This document shows, piece after piece, positions 61,738 to 64,000 of a DNA stretch of 64,000 nucleotides. The notes beneath the pieces were generated by a model. The model did not search any database. It was given only the letters and a program-made list of their open reading frames with translations, and had not been told where the DNA came from. The translations under genes were made by a program, and so were the position numbers. Source of the stretch: Pseudaminobacter sp040049255 (GTDB taxonomy: Bacteria > Pseudomonadota > Alphaproteobacteria > Rhizobiales > Rhizobiaceae); assembly GCF_040049255.1 (NCBI RefSeq), contig NZ_JBDZDR010000001.1, forward strand, positions 620,001 to 684,000, read 5' to 3'. The number at the start of each line of letters is the position of its first letter. The first letter of the stretch is position 1.

Positions 61738-62424
61738 TTGAAGCTTTCGGAGGAGCAATCTGCCACGGCCGGGGAAGCCGGAATGCAGCCGCGCCCGCCG
61801 CTGTTGGGCGAGCGCGTGAAGGCGTTTCGCACCGCCAGGCGCCTGACCTTGCGGCAGCTGGGCGAGATGGTCGGCACCACGGCCAGCTTCCTGAGCCAGC
61901 TCGAGCGGGGTCGCTCTGGCGCCAACACCAGCACGCTGATGCTGATCGCCAATGCGCTCGGCATAAGCGTCTCCAACCTTTTCGATGAAGGGGAAGTGTC
62001 GCCGCACAGGGTCCTGAACCGTGCCGAACGCCCTGCCCTGGCCCTCAGCGAAGGCTATCGCAAGACGATGCTCTCGCGTCGTCCGATCCACGAAATGGAA
62101 GTCTATTCGGGCGAGTTCGCCGTCGGCGGCTCTACAGGGGACCTGCTCTACACGCATGGCAACGCGCATGAGATGTTCATAGTGCTGCGAGGCCGGCTGG
62201 AGCTGACCCTCGGCGACGAGCGCTTCATCCTCGATGAAGGCGACAGCATCGAATACTCAACCGCAACGCCGCACAAGGCGAGGAATGTTGGCGACAAGCC
62301 GGCCGAGGTGCTGTGGGTGATTGCGCCCCCCACCAGCGAAGCCGTCGAACTCGATCAATATGTGGCCCGGAAATCGCTCGCATCCGGGCATTCAAAAACA
62401 GACAGCGGGTTATCGGAGGAATAA
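61738..62424 (+). CDS. XRE-family regulator with C-terminal cupin domain
   Basis: This 228-residue protein has an N-terminal Cro/CI helix-turn-helix (LGERVKAFRTARRLTLRQLGEMVGTTASFLSQLERGRSGANTSTLMLIANALG, about residues 23-75) and a C-terminal cupin (MEVYSGEFAVGG...THGNAHEMFIVLRGRLELTLGDERFILDEGDSIEYSTATPHKARNVGD). Such regulators (PuuR type) often control polyamine or amino-acid use, the cupin binding the inducer. The longest start is TTG 61738 with GAGGA 5 nt upstream; ATG 61783 with GGGGA 7 nt upstream is equally plausible. The SBP gene begins at the next base, so regulator and importer are probably one operon. Confidence 0.9.
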   Translation: MKLSEEQSATAGEAGMQPRPPLLGERVKAFRTARRLTLRQLGEMVGTTASFLSQLERGRSGANTSTLMLIANALGISVSNLFDEGEVSPHRVLNRAERPALALSEGYRKTMLSRRPIHEMEVYSGEFAVGGSTGDLLYTHGNAHEMFIVLRGRLELTLGDERFILDEGDSIEYSTATPHKARNVGDKPAEVLWVIAPPTSEAVELDQYVARKSLASGHSKTDSGLSEE

Positions 62425-63501
62425 ATGATCCATAAGTCGATTATGGGCATTGCCAGCGCCTCGGCGCTTGCCATGCTCGCCACTGCCGCCGTGGCGCAGG
62501 ATGCGCCGCCCGCCGGCACCATCGTGGACGGTTCGCTCAAGGGCAAGACGCTGACCTTCGTCTCCTATGGCGGCATCTACCAGGACGGCCAGGTCGCGGC
62601 GATGAAGGAATTCGTCGACAGGACCGGCGTTACGCTGCTCAATGACGGCCCGACTGAGATCGCCAAGCTGCAGGCGCAGGTCGAATCCGGCAATGTCACC
62701 TGGGACGTCGTCGACACCGCCGACTTCCCGCCCTACGTGCACTGCGGCACGCTGTTCCAGAAGCTCGACTTCTCCAAGCTCGACATCTCGCACATTCCGC
62801 CCGGCCAGGTCGGCGAGTGCAGCGTGCCGGCGATGAACTACGGCATCGTCCTGATGTACAAGAACGACACCTACAAGGACAATCCGCCCAAGGACTGGAA
62901 GGATTTCTTCGACACCGAGAAGTTCCCCGGCATCCGCGCCATCGACGGCAGCGGCGACCCGCTGGGCGGCCTCATCGAGCAGGGCGTTCTGGCCGACGGC
63001 GGCTCGGTTGAGAACATGACCGCTGCCGACATCGACCGCGGCATCGCCAAGATCAAGGCGCTCGGCCCGGACACCATCTTCTGGAAGACCGGCGCGGAAT
63101 CGCAGCAGCTCGCCGAGTCCGGCGAAGCCGACATGATCATGATGTGGACCGGCCGCGCCATGACCGCCGTGAAGAACGGCGCGGAATACACGCCGGTCTG
63201 GCAGGACTGGATGGTCGTGATGGACCAGATGACCATTCCGGTCGGCGTCAAGGACACGGAAGCTTCCTACGCGCTCATCAACGCCTATCTGGGCAAGCAG
63301 GCGCAGGAAGTGCTGACCGAGCAGACCTCCTACTCGCCGATCCATGACGAGGCCCAGCCGAAGGTCGATCCGTCGGTCGCCGCCTTCCTGACCAACACGC
63401 CCGAGCGCGTGAAGCAGGGCTACCAGCAGAACATCAAGTTCTGGGTCGAGAACTTCGATGCCGCCTCTGAAAAGTGGACGGCGTTGATGTCCGGCAACTA
63501 A
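62425..63501 (+). CDS. Pot-type ABC transporter substrate-binding protein
   Basis: This 358-residue periplasmic protein has a signal peptide (MIHKSIMGIASASALAMLATAAVA-QD) and an SBP_bac_8-type body: KTLTFVSYGGIYQDGQVAAMKEFVDRTGV, TEIAKLQAQVESGNVTWDVVDTADF, YGIVLMYKNDTYKD, FWKTGAESQQLAESGEADMIMMWTGRAM. These match the polyamine/opine/spermidine-type SBP group, which differs from the PotD at 49534. The ligand is open. GGAGGAAT precedes the ATG. It starts directly after the regulator gene and is followed by a permease gene. Confidence 0.92.
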   Translation: MIHKSIMGIASASALAMLATAAVAQDAPPAGTIVDGSLKGKTLTFVSYGGIYQDGQVAAMKEFVDRTGVTLLNDGPTEIAKLQAQVESGNVTWDVVDTADFPPYVHCGTLFQKLDFSKLDISHIPPGQVGECSVPAMNYGIVLMYKNDTYKDNPPKDWKDFFDTEKFPGIRAIDGSGDPLGGLIEQGVLADGGSVENMTAADIDRGIAKIKALGPDTIFWKTGAESQQLAESGEADMIMMWTGRAMTAVKNGAEYTPVWQDWMVVMDQMTIPVGVKDTEASYALINAYLGKQAQEVLTEQTSYSPIHDEAQPKVDPSVAAFLTNTPERVKQGYQQNIKFWVENFDAASEKWTALMSGN

Positions 63502-63530
63502 GCCGCATCGTCAGACCGGGGCTGTAAAGC

Positions 63531-64000
63531 GTGAACCAGACAATCGACATGACCATGACCGGGGGGCCTAGCCCCCGGTCCGCAGGCAGCGCAGCGCCGC
63601 GGCGCTGGCGGCTGGCCGCCTATCCGTCACTGCTGACGGCGCCGGCGGTCCTGCTTCTCATCGCGGCAATGGGCTATCCGCTGCTCACCATCGTGTTGCG
63701 CAGCTTCTCCGAACCGGAATGGGGGCTGCAGAACTACGTCTGGTTCTTTTCCACCCCCGTCAACCTCACGGTCCTGGCCCGCACCTTCTCCATCTCGGCC
63801 TGGGTCGCCATCGTCTGCGTCGTCGCGGCCTACCCCTACGCCTATCTTATGACGGTGGTGGGGCCGCGCATGCGGCTGCTGCTCATCCTGTGCGTGCTGG
63901 TGCCGTTCTGGGTCAGCGGCGTGGTGCGCACGTTGGCCTGGGTGATCCTGCTGCAGGATTCCGGCGTCATCAATACCATCATCAAGTCGCTCGGCTTCGG
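63531..64000 (+). CDS. Pot-type ABC transporter permease (partial, 3' end outside window)
   Basis: The first 156 residues are visible. The GTG at 63531 opens the frame (VNQTIDMTMTGGPSPRSAG); the ATG at 63549 or 63555 is an alternative, and no strong ribosome-binding site is visible for any. After a charged lead there is a first helix (LLTAPAVLLLIAAMGYPLLTIVL), a short periplasmic loop (NYVWFFSTPVNLTVLARTF) and the start of the BPD_transp_1 core (VVAAYPYAYLMTVVGPRMRLLLILCVLVPFWVSGVVRTLAWVILLQDSGVIN), as in PotB-like proteins. It is the second transport gene of the operon that starts with the XRE-cupin regulator. Confidence 0.88.
   Translation, partial: MNQTIDMTMTGGPSPRSAGSAAPRRWRLAAYPSLLTAPAVLLLIAAMGYPLLTIVLRSFSEPEWGLQNYVWFFSTPVNLTVLARTFSISAWVAIVCVVAAYPYAYLMTVVGPRMRLLLILCVLVPFWVSGVVRTLAWVILLQDSGVINTIIKSLGF

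Overview
This 64 kb window is ordinary high-GC chromosome (I estimate low-60s % G+C) from a Hyphomicrobiales (Rhizobiales) alphaproteobacterium. Mesorhizobium/Phyllobacteriaceae-like is my best guess. The grounds are a type-II lumazine synthase under an FMN riboswitch, fused SecDF, many ABC importers, a RutR-type pyrimidine regulator, an Fsr-type exporter, and families of G-rich palindromic intergenic repeats typical of that order. No rRNA, tRNA, CRISPR array, phage or transposase gene was found.

Layout. (1) 1-12480 is a reductive pyrimidine catabolism region. It holds an NMT1/TauA-type ABC importer (SBP cut by the left edge, two permeases, ATPase), an N-carbamoyl-beta-alanine-type amidohydrolase, a beta-alanine:pyruvate-type aminotransferase, a divergent RutR-like TetR regulator, and preT-preA (dihydropyrimidine dehydrogenase). 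RutR-like operators lie upstream of the aminotransferase and of preT. Dihydropyrimidinase is not in the window. An Rrf2 regulator/AhpD-like pair and a metalloprotease-inhibitor-like secreted protein sit in the middle. A DUF559 nuclease-like ORF with 37-bp inverted repeats is wedged between the ATPase and permease genes. (2) 12629-19221 has a small secreted protein and a dipeptide/oligopeptide-type ABC importer with a fused double ATPase. (3) 19708-27481 has an alpha-2-macroglobulin-like protein with a PAN domain and thioester motif, followed by pbpC. (4) 27707-36731 has two complete sulfate-importer sets in tandem, then an Rrf2 regulator. (5) 36769-42739 has two small genes and the branched-chain 2-oxoacid dehydrogenase operon. 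The 37-bp repeat pair reappears in frame inside the E2 linker. (6) 42740-43731 is a gene-free kilobase with repeats and a strong small-RNA candidate: three consecutive hairpins with CCTCCTCCC loops, the last one a terminator. (7) 43732-51852 is polyamine-related: aldehyde dehydrogenase, acetylpolyamine amidohydrolase-like protein, a Pot-type ABC importer and a serine hydrolase. (8) 52484-61491 has secDF, an Fsr-like exporter, ilvD, glpD and FMN riboswitch-ribH2. (9) 61738-64000 has an XRE-cupin regulator and the start of another Pot-type ABC importer, cut by the right edge.

The most interesting signals are the DUF559 cassette and its related insertion in the E2 gene, the anti-Shine-Dalgarno hairpin RNA, the paired long palindromes with compensatory changes, and the two RutR-like operators that link separate transcription units into one regulon. 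All assignments come from reading sequence and recalling families; nothing was searched or computed.
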